Assembly: GCA_031761405.1 (NCBI GenBank)
Contig: JASEVX010000003.1
Span: forward strand, 64,278,423-64,342,422
Source: Serripes groenlandicus
Taxonomy: Eukaryota; Mollusca; Bivalvia; Cardiida; Cardiidae
Length of the DNA stretch: 64,000 nt
Reading direction: 5' to 3'
Shown here: positions 40,979 through 51,857 of the stretch, piece by piece
Numbering within the stretch: position 1 is the first letter of the stretch
How the letters are laid out: every line of letters starts with the position of its first letter
Position numbers and translations under genes: made by a program
The notes under the pieces: generated by a model
Database searches by the model: none
Seen by the model: the letters and a program-made list of their open reading frames with translations, nothing else
Told to the model about the DNA's origin: nothing

Positions 40979-41325
40979 TAACACCTTTCCCAAGTACAAC
41001 AAATCTGCAACCAAACGACTTTTACAACATCTATGCTAAATGAATGTATATTATTTTATGGCGCATCAACAGCTAAGGTCATTTAGCGCGCATTTAAATT
41101 TTATTATTCATGTTCCCTGGGTGAACAAACCAGTACTAGGCTAGAAAATGTCCCTTTCCCAAGGGCACTCCACCATGACCGAATTGCCGCGACTGGGGAT
41201 CGAACCCGGGACACCCGGTTTCGAAATCCCCGACGCTAACCACTCGACCACAGCGGATTCCTTCTATGCTAAAGTATGGGAAATCTCTATTAAAGAAAGT
41301 ATGAATAGTGAATAGTCTCCAACAG
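40979..41325 (+). mobile_element. Old TM1 copy carrying SINE-B
   Basis: TM1 ATAACACCTTTCCCAAGTAC to CTATGCTAAA (41040), then SINE-B, then CTATGCTAAAGTATGGGAAA. The right arm is lost. Confidence 0.65.
41041..41262 (-). mobile_element. SINE-B with 11-bp target duplication
   Basis: Contains GGTGAACAAACCAGTACTAG, CCGCGACTGGGGATCGAACC (inverse B box) and CTAACCACTCGACCACAGC (inverse A box). TCTATGCTAAA flanks both sides (41030-41040 and 41263-41273). Confidence 0.78.
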
Positions 41326-41330
41326 ACAGC

Positions 41331-41515
41331 TTTAACCCTTTCCCACATGCAACAAATCTGTAGCAAATGGCTTCTAAATCATCTGCAGAAAAATATGGAA
41401 AAATCTCTTTATAAAAGCTCAGTTTTAGAATAGAGTTGAAAACAATATGGCAAATTTGTTCTTCAAATTATCCAGGTGATGTAATAATTTTTCCAAGATG
41501 TTTTTAAAAAGGACA
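41331..41515 (+). mobile_element. TM1 MITE, right end lost
   Basis: TTAACCCTTTCCCACATGCA with AACAAATCTGTAGC arm and decayed hairpin. Confidence 0.6.
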
Positions 41516-42000
41516 CCTCCAAATTATGATGCAAAGACCAAAAGAAAAGGCAATATATGCGTTCAATTAATTTCATTAAAAAGTTAGTTGTATATAAACC
41601 CTCTGATATATACCCCTAATTATTCAGACATGGCCAATATGGGTTTATTTCAATAATCATAACACCCTATATTGTTTCCTCAGTACATCTGAAAATATCA
41701 TATTGGGTAATTTGTCTTCTAAAATAATACACAAAGGGAGATAATTCAGCCTTTTAATAGCACTACATTTAATCCACAATAATGTCCCCTGAGCAGCTGT
41801 TCAATGTCTCTCTGATAGCAGTTTAGCAAATAAAAGTACATACTGTATTTCATTCATTATGGGGTGAAAATAATATTCAAATAATTAAATTTTCTTATCT
41901 TTTCCATCTAACCCTTTATAGAAGGTTCTAATTAGAATCATCTCATAGTGAGTTATGAGTTCTACAATGTAACTACAACCAAGCTTTTATGAAAATTAAG
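41516..42000. other. Non-repeat stretch
   Basis: AT-rich. It contains ACAAAGGGAGATAATTC (about 41731), a motif common in mollusc DNA. No supported gene. Confidence 0.4.
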
Positions 42001-42226
42001 TTAACCCTTTCCCACATATAGACGCTTTCCGAGCCTGTGCAGCGGACGACTTTTGAAAACATTGTGGCAAAAGAAGAAATTGCTCAAAATAAGCAATTTC
42101 TCCTTTTGCCACAATGTTTTCCACTTTTAGTCAAAGGTTATCCATTCAATTAGAGATTTTCTATTTGTTGACAAAATATCTTCAAAGTCATCTGCTGGAG
42201 AGTTGTCGTATGAGGGAAAGGGTTAA
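42001..42226 (-). mobile_element. TM1 MITE, full length
   Basis: 226 bp, TTAA to TTAA. Perfect hairpin GAAATTGCTCAAAATAAGC apart from one tip mismatch. Confidence 0.83.
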
Positions 42227-42295
42227 AGAAAAATGTGAAAAATTAAATACTAATTAGTTTAATAACAGATTACCAGTCCTGAGAGCCTGGAAATG

Positions 42296-42480
42296 TTTAC
42301 AACAAATCTGCACCAGACAGCTTTAAAAACATCTGGACAAAAATACGGAAAATATCCACAAATAGAAAGAGTAATTATTAAATAGAGTTGAAAACATTGT
42401 GAAAAAAGGAGAAATTACTCATGAGAAGCAATTTCTGCTTTTGCCATAATGATTTCAAATCAAAGTGGTCTGCTTCAACT
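42296..42480 (+). mobile_element. TM1 MITE, ends lost
   Basis: ACAACAAATCTGCACCAGAC, GAGTTGAAAACATTGTGAAA and AAGTGGTCTGCTTCAAC. Confidence 0.65.
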
Positions 42481-42485
42481 TAAAT

Positions 42486-42600
42486 CATTTTACCACTTTC
42501 TGATGTCGCAGCAACTGAAATTGTACACAGAATTTAATTTTAAAAACAATTTTGAAAGTGAACCCTCCAAAGGATCATTCCTTTGAAGTTTGGCAGAATC
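42486..42600 (+). mobile_element. HEL interior fragment
   Basis: CTGATGTCGCAGCAACTGAA and AAAGGATCATTCCTTTGAAG match 5107-5200 of the 4512 element. Confidence 0.5.
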
Positions 42601-42608
42601 TGAAGTTC

Positions 42609-42843
42609 TTAAACCCTTTCCCATATATAACAAATCTACAGCAGACTAATTTGAAAACATCTCAGTAAAAAATTAATATGCAAAATCTCTAAAAATTACT
42701 GATTAATTATTTGAAAAAGAGGTGGAAAACATTGTGGCAAATGTAGATATTGCTTGTTTTGAGCAATTTCACCATTTGTCATAATGTTTTCAAAATGTCA
42801 GCTGCAGAGGCATCGGAAAGTGTCTATATGTGGGAAAGGGTTA
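42609..42843 (+). mobile_element. TM1 MITE copy, old, full length
   Basis: TTAAACCCTTTCCCATATAT to GTGGGAAAGGGTTAG. Hairpin arms carry AAATG paired with CATTT. Confidence 0.78.
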
Positions 42844-43074
42844 GAGAAATTTCTGATGACTTCAGACAGACACTGGCAATTTCTATCATTATTTTCCTCC
42901 CCCATGTTCTGAAAGGTCCTTTGCTACATACAGATGTTAACATTTATGCAATGCAGAATGAATCAAAGGAACAATCTGCATGTATCAGCACAGGTCTGAC
43001 ATTATGAAGGGTCTTATTCTTTTTGTGTAGCAAATTAACCAATCAATGGATCAGCTTGGCAGCCTATTAAACAT

Positions 43075-43365
43075 TTAACCCTTTCCCTCATACGATAATT
43101 CTGCAACAGACGACTTTGAACGTATTTTGTCAAAACATAGAAAATCTCAATAGTTGAATGGATAACCAGCTTTGAACGTATTTTGTCAAAACATAGAAAA
43201 TCTCAATAGTTGAATGGATAACCAGCTATCACAAAAAGTGGAAAACATTGTGGCAAAAGGAGAAATATCCACGTCTTTGTGCAATTTCTTCTTTTGTCAC
43301 TATGTTTTCAAAAAGCCGTCTGCTGCAGAGGCGACAGAAAGCGTCTATATGAGGGAAAGGGTTAA
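43075..43365 (+). mobile_element. TM1 MITE with exact 56-bp internal duplication
   Basis: 291 bp, TTAA to TTAA. The segment from CTTTGAACGTATTTTG to GGATAACCAG is repeated head to tail (starts 43114 and 43170) without differences. Confidence 0.87.
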
Positions 43366-43470
43366 TGATTGAGAGGAATACCAAACACGAAAAGACATTC
43401 ACTGCTTTCAATATGCTGTCTGGGTCTGGTGTTTTTTATGAGCACTTTTTGCTGTTTCAACATTATTTCA

Positions 43471-43691
43471 GTTATTCCTTTCCCACCTGCAGACGCATTC
43501 TGCTTACCTTTTTTGAAAACATCATGACAAAGGAGAAATTGCTCTTTTTGAGCAATTTCTCCTTTGCCACAATGTTTTCAACTTTTTTCAGTAATTATAC
43601 CTACAATCATAAAGATTTTCCATCATGATTGTTTAGTAGACATTTTCAAAGTCGCCTGCTGCATATCTCCTATATGTGGGAAAGGGTTTAA
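43471..43691 (-). mobile_element. TM1 MITE with matched hairpin deletion
   Basis: CCTTTCCCACCTGCAGACGC to GTGGGAAAGGGTTTAA. Both hairpin arms lack one base of the A4/T4 run (ACAAAGGAG and CTCCTTTGCC). Confidence 0.78.
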
Positions 43692-43867
43692 TGAGGGTGA
43701 TGGTTCATTTACCCATGATACCCTAGGTCACAATCTAGTAATAGCCAAAGAAATTGCGCTTGGACAAGGGTACCCTGTCATGAACCCAGTATGTCTAGTC
43801 TCAAATCTCTTTCAATTATGTACTGTACTGGTAATGCAAGCCAAATATGTTTCTGTGATTTACACTT

Positions 43868-43950
43868 CCCAACAGAGTACAACAAATCTGCAGGAGCCGA
43901 CATTGTAAACATTGAAACAAAAATATGGCAAATGCCTATACATGAAAGTG
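43868..43950 (+). mobile_element. TM1 left-half remnant
   Basis: GTACAACAAATCTGCAGGAG and AATATGGCAAATGCC remain. Confidence 0.5.
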
Positions 43951-44097
43951 TAAGTATTTAAAATAAAAAAAATGCTTCCTTTTTTACACAATTCTCAATT
44001 CTCAAGTCTCATACTAATGCCAACGCAACAAAAATTTGTCTTCATGCGGGTTATTTGCGCCAAAAATGATTGGCTTTCACCAAACTGAATGATTAAT

Positions 44098-44225
44098 AAC
44101 CGTTAAATGCCGTTTTCAAAATTTCTCGAGTGCAGTTCACATTCCCATGTGGTTTCTTCTGGCTTTCTCAGTGGGTTGAAAACAAAACTGATGCTAGATT
44201 CGTTGACACACTTTTGTCAATCATT
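44098..44225 (-). mobile_element. SINE-A fragment
   Basis: ATGCCGTTTTCAAAATTTC, AGTTCACATTCCCATGTG and TCTGGCTTTCTCAGTG followed after a gap by TTTTGTCAATCATTGGAAA. Confidence 0.5.
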
Positions 44226-44257
44226 GGAAAATGGCTCTGTCAACCCTGTGACAATTA

Positions 44258-44625
44258 ACTCCCTTTTGTCACAATATTTCCAAATGTTTTAAATATATAA
44301 CATTCATTTTTAGAGATTCTTCTATATTTTCTTCAATATTTCTATAAAACTTGCTGTAAGGAAAGCGTTAACCCTTTCCCTCATACAACAATTCTGCAGC
44401 AGACGACTTTGAACATATTTTGTCAAAAAATAGAAAATCTCTATAATTGAATGGAAACCGATGACTCGAAGTGGAAAACATTGTGGCAAAAGGAGAATTT
44501 GCTTGTTTTGAGCAATTTTCTTCTTTAGTTGCCATGTTTTCAAAAAGCTTTCCTTCTATAGTTGCCATGTTTTCAAAAAGCTGTCTGCTGCAAAGTTGTC
44601 AGAAAGTGTCAAGAAAGCATCTAAA
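44258..44625. mobile_element. TM1 right half and young TM1 copy sharing TTAA 44368
   Basis: A right half (CTTTTGTCACAATATTTCCA to GAAAGCGTTAA) joins a plus copy starting TTAACCCTTTCCCTCATACA. The second carries a 36-bp duplication, TAGTTGCCATGTTTTCAAAA, near 44530 and 44560. Confidence 0.72.
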
Positions 44626-44876
44626 CTGGTATATCAGATTCTATGTAAATAGACCTACAGTGTCAAATTGATTTAGTAAATAACCTGCCTACCAAACTGA
44701 TTAAGACATATTACAGATAAAGTCATCACTCCATGGGTATACAGACAGAAAGTTAATCTATTTTGGGCTGGCCAAATGAGATATTAATTAGGCTGTTAAT
44801 TGTTATTTATTGCAAATTTTATTTCAGAAGCAAATTATTTCCAGCCTATCAGAGAACGAAACAACCTTCAGTGGTT

Positions 44877-45155
44877 AAATTCTTTCCCACTTGCCAAATG
44901 AGAAATTCCTCATGATTAGCTATTTGTCCTTATTCCATAATGTTTTCAACTCTATTTAACCCTTTCCCTCATACGACATAGCTGCAGCAGACGACTTTGA
45001 ACATATTTTGTCAAAACATAGAAAATCTCCATAATTGAATGGATAACCTATGACAAAAAGTGGAAAACATTGTGCCAAAAGGAGAAATTGCACGTTTTGT
45101 GCAATTTATTCTTTTGTCACTATGTTTTCAAAAAGCTGTCTGCTGCAGAGGCATT
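44877..45155 (+). mobile_element. Young TM1 inserted in an old TM1
   Basis: Old copy 44877-44955 reaches ATGTTTTCAACTCTATTTAA and is cut by the young copy at 44956 (TTAACCCTTTCCCTCATACG). The young copy's right end breaks at GCAGAGGCATT. Confidence 0.7.
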
Positions 45156-45380
45156 TTTGCCAAAGTTATTTTGAAGTTATCCCACATACAGATGTTATCC
45201 TCGACAGCATACAACTTTTGACGCAATGCTTTCATATTTTTTCAGTATTTATATCTAATTATCAATAGAGATTCTCGGCGTGTTTGACGATCGAGATAAA
45301 ACTGCTCATAGAAACATGCCGATCTCAAAAGTCCTTGCTGGTCCAAAATTTACCAAAGTTGCTCTTCCAATTTTGAGGCT

Positions 45381-45545
45381 TTAACCCTTCACCCACATGT
45401 AGACACATTTTGATGCCTCTGAAGCAGACGACTTTTGAAAAAATTGTGGCAATTATTTTCATTATTTGCAATCGAGAATGTCCATATAAGTATCGATTGC
45501 CAAAATAGTTTCAAAGTTGTGGTGTTGTGTATGTGGGAAAATTTT
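45381..45545 (-). mobile_element. TM1 MITE copy, old, hairpin lost
   Basis: TTAACCCTTCACCCACATGT to GTGTATGTGGGAAAATTTTA. Confidence 0.65.
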
Positions 45546-45790
45546 AAATTTTAAACAAAATCATCTTTTTTTCTCACAATTTTTCTATTATGAATAAATC
45601 TATGTCACACCTCAAATTGTTCAGATATTTCAATTGTTCAAAGTTTTCAAAGCAGATGACTTGACTTTAATAGCATAATATCAACTCTTTAACAGCATAA
45701 TATCAACGGTTTTAGCAGAAAGAATAATGGGTTAACAGTTTATATTTGGATGATAAGCACCTTTCATGTCTCCATAATATAAAGCCAGAC

Positions 45791-45992
45791 CAGGGGTCCA
45801 GATAAGAAGGGGGGTTTACAGTAACTGTTGTTTTTTTCCCAAAATCTTTCTTATTATCCAACCAAACACTATGATGTGGTTACTCAAAAGAATCTTCTCA
45901 TTGAGACGATTCTTTTGAGTACCCACAACATAGGGTTAGAGCGTCAAATCAGGATTTTAGAACATGCAAAACGTCCATTATCTAGAGCTCGG
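45791..45992 (+). mobile_element. HM2 hAT-like MITE, full length
   Basis: CAGGGGTCCAGATAAGAAGG to TTATCTAGAGCTCGG, 202 bp. Central hairpin CTCAAAAGAATCTTCTCATT / GAGACGATTCTTTTGAG. The flanking CCAGAC (45785-45790 and 45993-45998) is a probable target duplication. Confidence 0.72.
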
Positions 45993-46128
45993 CCAGACAC
46001 ATTAATATTAGTTTACAGGCAAATTACCCCTTACCCTGCACCTCTACAAACAGTCAAACAGGAAACAGCATTTAGAATTAGCATCATTTCTCAATAGCTT
46101 TTTTAACTCTTATACAACTATGTGCACT

Positions 46129-46850
46129 TCAACCCTTTCCAAAATACAACAAGTCTGCAGGCTGCCAGACAACTTTGACAACATTAAATTTTAGTCAAAA
46201 ATATGGAAACGCTCAATAAATGAAGGAATCATGTTTTCAAAATTGTCTCTGCTGCAGATTTGTTGCATGTGGGTTTACAACATAATAATGGAACATGACA
46301 ATTTGCTCTTTTTTTTAGTAATTTCTCTTTTTCTAACAATGTTTTCAAAAGTCCACTGCTGCAATAAACCTGAAGTATAGTACAAACTGTATGCAATTGT
46401 TAAAACAATAAGCACTCTGTGCACCTACCTACTGAACAATTTTCCGCATAAAACAAATTCTGAAGCAAAGGACTTTGAAAACATCTAGACATTACTATTG
46501 AAAAGCTCTTATCACTTTCCCCACCTGTAGATACATTTTAACACATCTGCAAAAGATACAATGATAGACTCAAAGGGAGAAATTACTCATATGAGCAATT
46601 CCTCTTTTTGCCAATGTTTTCAACTCTTTTTATTGTAATTATATAGATTTTCCATAATTTTGCCTAAATGTTTTCCAAGTCATCTGCTGCAGATTTGTTG
46701 TATGAGGGAAAGAGGGCCAATCAAATTAAAAAATATATATATTGAAAGGAGTTGAAAACATTGTGTCAAAAGGAGAAATTGCTCCTTTTGTCACAATGTT
46801 TTCAAAAGAAGAGACATCGCAAAGCGTCATCATGAAGGCAAGGGTAAATG
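46129..46850. mobile_element. Run of decayed TM1 copies
   Basis: 46129-46274 (+, ATACAACAAGTCTGCAGG), a scrap near 46290-46370, 46438-46510 (+), 46510-46712 (-, CACCTGTAGATACATTTTAA to GAGGGAAAGAGGG) and 46745-46850 (+, compact hairpin GAGAAATTGCTCC). Confidence 0.55.
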
Positions 46851-47037
46851 TGGGCAACTGGCATATTAACAACAGCAAATCATTAACTTCAATGTCAAAC
46901 TCAACGATATGTTCTCAAGTTTGACCTCAAATGTCATTCATGAATACATATATATATATACAAAACGTAATGGATAGTGATTTTTTTTGTTTATTGCTTT
47001 ATTCGTTCTTGTTTTTAATGACTACAATATATTTTCC

Positions 47038-47358
47038 TAATGCAAATGACTGCAGCAGTTGACTTTTGATATTGTGGGAAAAAAAGAAATTGCTATTTGA
47101 TGTTTTATCCTCAACCCAGTGTTTTAATTTTAACCCTTTCCCTCATACAACAATTCTACAGCGAGGACTTTGAACGTATTTTGTCATAACATAGAAAATC
47201 TCCATAATTGAATGGATAACCTATGACAAAAAGTGGAAAACATTGTGCCAAAAGGAGAAATTGCACGTTTTGTGCAATTTCTTCTTTTGTCACTATATTT
47301 TCAAAAAGCCGTCTGCTGCAGAGGTGTCAGAAAGTGTCTATATGAGGGAAAAGGTTAA
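47038..47358 (+). mobile_element. TM1 remnant plus full-length young TM1
   Basis: A decayed piece (CTGCAGCAGTTGACTTTTG) is followed by the full copy 47130-47358 (229 bp, TTAA to TTAA; left arm shortened to TACAGCGAGGAC). Confidence 0.8.
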
Positions 47359-47628
47359 ACTTTAAATTTCTAAATTTAAATTTCTCAAGACATTTCGTTG
47401 TGCTGTTTTCAAGGCAGCCAACTGTAAAATTTATGTAAACAGTAAGTCACAGTTTGCAGCGGCAATTATATTTCATATATCCTGCTTCATTCGAACAGCA
47501 GATATTGTACGTGATACACTTTCGTCAAAACAGTTTGGATCTTAGATCAGGTCTGATCTGAGATTGCAACTGTTTGACACTCAGGTACTGATTCAGCAAA
47601 TATTTGAAAGAAACAGTGTAGTGATGAA

Positions 47629-47830
47629 CAAGAGTGGAGCAAAGCGGAGAAAAAGGGGCATTACCGAATAATTGTTAAAGCCGGAGTTATATGACTGGTT
47701 ATAGAAATGCGTATTGTTCCTAGGAACATGTGTACCAGGTTTCATTAGAAAAAAAAATTCTGAGTTATGATGTAAGGTTAAAGTTTTGTGACAATGCAGA
47801 CAACTACGCCAAGGGTATCATAAAATCTAA
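47629..47830 (+). mobile_element. Possible HEL element
   Basis: CAAGAGTGGAGCAAAGCGGA start and GTTCCTAGGAACATG interior. A matching 3' end is not clear. Confidence 0.35.
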
Positions 47831-47918
47831 ACTTTTTTTAATTTGAAAATATCAGAAGAGCAAATAATGCTGCAGATGACATTATAAAGCAGACGAAAAT
47901 AACATAGCATGCAATGAG

Positions 47919-48130
47919 TTAACCCTTTCCCTCATTCGACAATTCTGCAGCAGACGACTTTGAACATATTTTGTCAAACAATAGAAAATCTCTATAATTG
48001 AATGGATAACCTATGACTAAAAGAGGAAAACATTGTGGCAAAAGGAGAAATTGCTTGTTTTGAGCTATGTTTTCAAAAAGCCATCTGCTGCACAGGCATT
48101 AGAAAGCGTCTATATGAGGGAAAGGGTTAA
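47919..48130 (+). mobile_element. TM1 MITE, right hairpin arm deleted
   Basis: 212 bp, TTAA to TTAA. GAAATTGCTTGTTTTGAGC runs straight into TATGTTTTCAAAAAGCC. Confidence 0.83.
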
Positions 48131-48329
48131 TATAAGTTCTTTCAAATTATTTATGGAGTATTGCTCTTTGTTGAGAACAAATATAATTATGAGAAGCCAA
48201 CTATGTACACCAAGATTACACTGCAACAAGCTGATCTTTGACTTCAATATTTGCAAAATGTTATTCAATTATTGTTAGGTAAAGAAGAATAAGGGAATAC
48301 TGTTGAAAGACCATACAGCAGGATAAATG

Positions 48330-48557
48330 TTAATCCTTTCCCTCATATAGACGCTTTCTGACGCCTCTGCAGCAGACAGCTTTTTGAAAACATAATAGCA
48401 TAGGAAGAAATTGCTCAAAACAATCAATTTCTCCATTTGCCACAATGTTTTCAACTTTTATACATAGGTTATCCATTCAATTATAGAGATTTTCCATTTT
48501 TTGACAAAATATGTTCAGTCGTCTGCTGCAGAATCGTCAAATGAGGGAAAAGGTTAA
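48330..48557 (-). mobile_element. TM1 MITE, full length, 16 bp from an exon donor
   Basis: 228 bp, TTAATCCTTTCCCTCATATA to GAGGGAAAAGGTTAA. It lies just inside the putative intron that begins at 48573 on the minus strand. Confidence 0.83.
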
Positions 48558-48573
48558 TATTGAATTCACTTAC

Positions 48574-48702
48574 CGGTCTCTTTTTCTTCTTTTTCTTGAC
48601 ATTGTTTTGCTGCTTTGTTTTGTGTCTGGCCGGTGATATGGAGTTGTTTCTTTTCGGCTTTGATGCTGGTGTCTTACAGGTGAGCTTGCCTGCTGTGAAT
48701 TT
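48574..48702 (-). CDS. Probable internal exon, lysine-rich, unknown product
   Basis: 129 bp between acceptor TTTACTTTGATTACAG and donor CCG|GTAAGTG. The phase-0 frame is open for 43 codons: KFTAGKLTCKTPASKPKRNN, then a stretch ending NNVKKKKKKRP, basic and low in hydrophobic residues, as in nuclear linker regions. A second frame is also open, so the reading frame is not certain. The segment is purine- and C-rich on the minus strand, unlike nearby DNA, and repeat-free. It is transcribed in the same direction as the 24021 gene but lies upstream of that gene's start, so it belongs to another transcript or an alternative 5' form. Confidence 0.42.
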
Positions 48703-48762
48703 CTGTAATCAAAGTAAATGGAGTACATAAAAACATGTTCATTTACAGATGTTTTTTAATCA

Positions 48763-49205
48763 AAACCCTTTCCCAATAACTGCTCAAGAAATCTTCAGCA
48801 GACGACTTTGAAAATGTCTAAAAAAAAAAATATGGAATATGGAAATTCAATATAAATATAATAAAAAAGGGGCAAATGGTTTCAAAAGGAGGCTACTGCA
48901 GATGCATCACGTGTCTATATGATTGATTGGGGTTTAACAATTTCTCAGTCATATCACGGCGGCCAGTTCACCTACTCTTGTGTTTCCTGTTTTTTTCACA
49001 CCAGTACTCCATACAACAATCTTCCCAAACAACTGGCTGCTTTTCCACATAGACTTAGCCCATTGGTGGAAGACGAATGATGCATATCGCATTGACTTTT
49101 GTCAAAGAAATTGGCCGAGCCGGGATTTGAACTCACAACCCCTGAATTGACAGCCCGCGTCGCTACCTACTGAGCTACCGGGGCACTATATGAGGGAAAA
49201 GGTAA
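48763..49205 (+). mobile_element. TM1 copy interrupted by SINE-A
   Basis: TM1 CCCTTTCCCAATAACTGCTC to CACGTGTCTATATGA, then SINE-A, then CTATATGAGGGAAAAGGTAA. Confidence 0.72.
48923..49185 (-). mobile_element. SINE-A, complete, 8-bp target duplication
   Basis: Inverse tail TTGATTGGGGTTTAACAA, body CGGCGGCCAGTTCACC, inverse B box GGGATTTGAACTCACAACC and A box CTACTGAGCTACCGGGG. CTATATGA lies at 48915-48922 and 49186-49193. Confidence 0.8.
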
Positions 49206-49249
49206 ACCAGGTTTCCACTCTTCACTCAAAATAAAATTCAAAAACATTT

Positions 49250-49457
49250 CAATCTTTCCCACATACAACTAATCTGCAGCAGACGACATAGAAAACATCT
49301 TGACTAAAACACAAAAAATCTCCATAAATAAAAGTTGAATAATTTGTGGCAAAAGAAAAAATTGCTTGTTTTGCGCAAATTCTCCCTTTGTCACAATGTT
49401 TTCAAAAGTCGTCTACTGCAGAGGCGTCGGAAACATCTGTAAGTGGGAAATGGTTAA
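49250..49457 (+). mobile_element. TM1 MITE copy, old
   Basis: TTTCCCACATACAACTAATC to GTGGGAAATGGTTAA. Confidence 0.72.
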
Positions 49458-49458
49458 A

Positions 49459-49655
49459 GGGATATTTCAAAGACATTATCTTAAATTTTCAATAACAACA
49501 ATATGACAATGTTGATTGATTCATTAATTTTGACTGTTTTACAATCCAAGAATATTTCAGGGGATATTTCAAAGGCTTATTGTTTAGATTTTCAAATACC
49601 AACAATTTATCTACGTTGATTGAATTCATAATTTACAATCCAAGAATATGACAAT
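49459..49655 (+). repeat. 101-bp tandem duplication, diverged
   Basis: Two units beginning GGGATATTTCAAAG (49459 and 49560) and ending TTTACAATCCAAGAATAT. Not related to TM1. Confidence 0.6.
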
Positions 49656-49761
49656 TTAACCTAATCATTCACTTTGCATCATATGATCATTATTTACAAG
49701 CAATATAAACCAAGGTAAACTTCTAAGGATCTTAAAATATCTTTAAAAAAAAATCAAAAAT

Positions 49762-49979
49762 TCAAGTACTTTTCCAGTTCTAAAAGAAAAGTGGAAACCC
49801 TACGATATGCACATCTGGTAGCAAACAACTATCGTAAACAATTTTTCCCCATAATGTATCTAAATCTGCATCAACGTTGTATTTCCATCATTCAAGATAA
49901 TTGGATTTTTCCTCAGATGTTTTCAACCTATGAAAACAGTGAAATTGTGCATGTCCAATGGGAAAAAATAGAAATTGGT
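49762..49979 (+). other. Exon-like open segment
   Basis: Acceptor ACTTTTCCAG and donor ATTG|GTAAGC bracket 218 bp open in one frame (KRKVETLRYAHLVANNYRKQ and onward). Its composition (N, I, Y, K) is what AT-rich DNA gives by chance, so it is not called a gene. Confidence 0.15.
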
Positions 49980-49984
49980 AAGCG

Positions 49985-50235
49985 TAACCAATGTAGATCC
50001 AGATAAACCTGTGTATATGCACAGTCTGATCAAGATCTACACTGTTCACATTGTAACATACAGAAGTTCATTAGCAACTCCCTGATAACTTTTTCACATT
50101 CTGTTAAGATTTAAGAGCGGATTGACAGTATGATCTGAACCTTCACCGTTCAGAAATGCCACACAAGACTGTATCGCATGGACAGGCTCAAATAGCCTTT
50201 CAGGTGGCCAGGTTTATTGACAGTATGTGGAGGAG
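49985..50235 (+). repeat. Dispersed repeat also present at 53030-53130
   Basis: GATAAACCTGTGTATATGCA and CAGTCTGATCAAGATCTACA are the inverse of GAAGATCTTCATCAAACTGC and GCACAGGCTTATCTGG at 53033-53075. CATGGACAGGC is also shared. Confidence 0.5.
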
Positions 50236-50279
50236 TTAGTTGCTTTTATATGACATTGAACAGACAGCAATCAAATGTG

Positions 50280-50505
50280 TTAACCCTTTCCAACATACAA
50301 TAAATTTGCAGCAGAAGACTTCAAAGACATCTGGTTAAAAACATGTTTATCTGCTATAAATGAAAGTTTTATCGTTGAATAGAGTAGAAAACATTGTGGC
50401 AAAAGGAGACATTGCTCAACATGAGCAATGTCTCCTTTTGCCACTATGTTTTCCTAAGTCCTCTGCTGCAGAGGCCTCAGAAAACGTCTTTATGAGAGAG
50501 GGTTC
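50280..50505 (+). mobile_element. TM1 MITE with matched hairpin substitution
   Basis: TTAACCCTTTCCAACATACA to TTTATGAGAGAGG. Both hairpin arms carry the same change (GGAGACATTGC and GCAATGTCTCC instead of GAGAAATTGC/GCAATTTCTC). Confidence 0.8.
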
Positions 50506-50594
50506 ATCATATTAACCCTGCATGCCTTTTTTTTTTAATGGACTTGTCCAGCTTTGCATTTGGAAGAGTTCATTGCCATTATTAGGAGTATCAA

Positions 50595-50885
50595 AATATC
50601 ACTGAAGGTGATGAATACCCCCAGCTCGTGCCTGACAATATACATATGTATGAGAAATTCAAGGGGCCATAACTCATTTAAAAATAATTCCAGTGCAACA
50701 TGCCGACAATATGCACAACTAGGCTTGGTATCAATTATTCTTGTGAAGTTATATTGAATTCTGACCTAGGGTTGCTGAGAAAGTGTTCACAAGAAATGTC
50801 CACAGACCATCGGACCGACAAACCGACCGACCGACAAGCGTGACTCCTATATAGCCCCCATATACTATGTATCTAGGGGTATAAA
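50595..50885 (+). mobile_element. HEL element, small (same family as 22513-22813)
   Basis: AATATCACTGAAGGTGATGA, CATGCCGACAATATGCAC, GACCGACAAACCGACCGACC and ATATACTATGTATCTAGGGG. Confidence 0.6.
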
Positions 50886-51224
50886 TATGGAGTTGGGTAG
50901 CGCCAACAAACAATATAGAGACTCAGGCATTTGACGGTGATATTTATCCGTCTAACCTGGCTCTGGTCCTGCCGACAAAAGCTTCGCAAAATTGTTTCTA
51001 GCAGATGAATGGTTAACAGTGTAAAGATGTTTCATATCTCTCTATGAACTTATATTGTGTATTGCCTTTTGCACCATTCAGCATATAAAAGAGCTGTCGC
51101 AGTTGAATTTATGTCCATAGATGACTTTTTGACTTGTAAATGAGACCTCTATCTCCTTTATATACATCTAAAAGTGCTGATTATTAATCCTTCTCAACTC
51201 TTTCTCACACTTTTTACCTCTCAG

Positions 51225-51560
51225 GGGTAGATTATTTTGGCAAAAGGAGACATTGATCATTATTGGCAATTTCTTGTTTTGCCACAATGTGTTTCATACA
51301 TATAGATGCCGTCTCAAACACCTCTGCAGCAGACGACTTTTGAATTGATTGTGGCAAAAGAAGAAATTGCTCATAATGAGCAATTTGTAAGTTTGCCACA
51401 ATGATTTCAACTCTATAATTCAATAATTAATTACTACATAGAGATTTTCAATATTTTGGAATTGATCATTTCAAATATCACACTTTCCTTTAAAGTGATT
51501 TGCCTTCTTCTTTTTTTTGTCAAGACATTTACTATTAATCATCTACTGCAGATTGTTTGT
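51225..51560 (-). mobile_element. Decayed TM1 copies
   Basis: A hairpin remnant (51225-51290), then TAGATGCCGTCTCAAACACC, CTGCAGCAGACGACTTTTG, GAAATTGCTCATAATGAGC and CATCTACTGCAGATTG. Confidence 0.6.
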
Positions 51561-51570
51561 ATGTTGGTTT

Positions 51571-51857
51571 GATTGATTGGGGTTTAATGCCGTTTTCAAA
51601 AAAAATTCAATCATATCACGGACGCCATTTTACCTACCCATATGTTTCCTGGTTTTCTCACACCAGTACTCCACACAACATACTTTCCAAGCAACTGGCT
51701 GCTTTTCCACATAGACTGTTAGCATATTGGGGAAAGACGAATGCTGTTTTTCAGTGATTTTTTGTCAATTGTAAGAAAGAATGCTGGCCAAGCTAGGGTT
51801 CGAACTCACAACCCCTGGATTGACAGCCCACGTCGCTACCAACTGAGCTACCGGGAC
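51571..51857 (-). mobile_element. SINE-A, nearly complete, in a TM1 end
   Basis: TGATTGATTGGGGTTTAATG to inverse head GGGTTCGAACTCACAACCCC and CAACTGAGCTACCGGGAC. TM1 right-end sequence lies on both sides (CTGCAGATTGTTTGTATG and TGTTCGAAAGGGTTT). The target duplication is imperfect. Confidence 0.75.
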
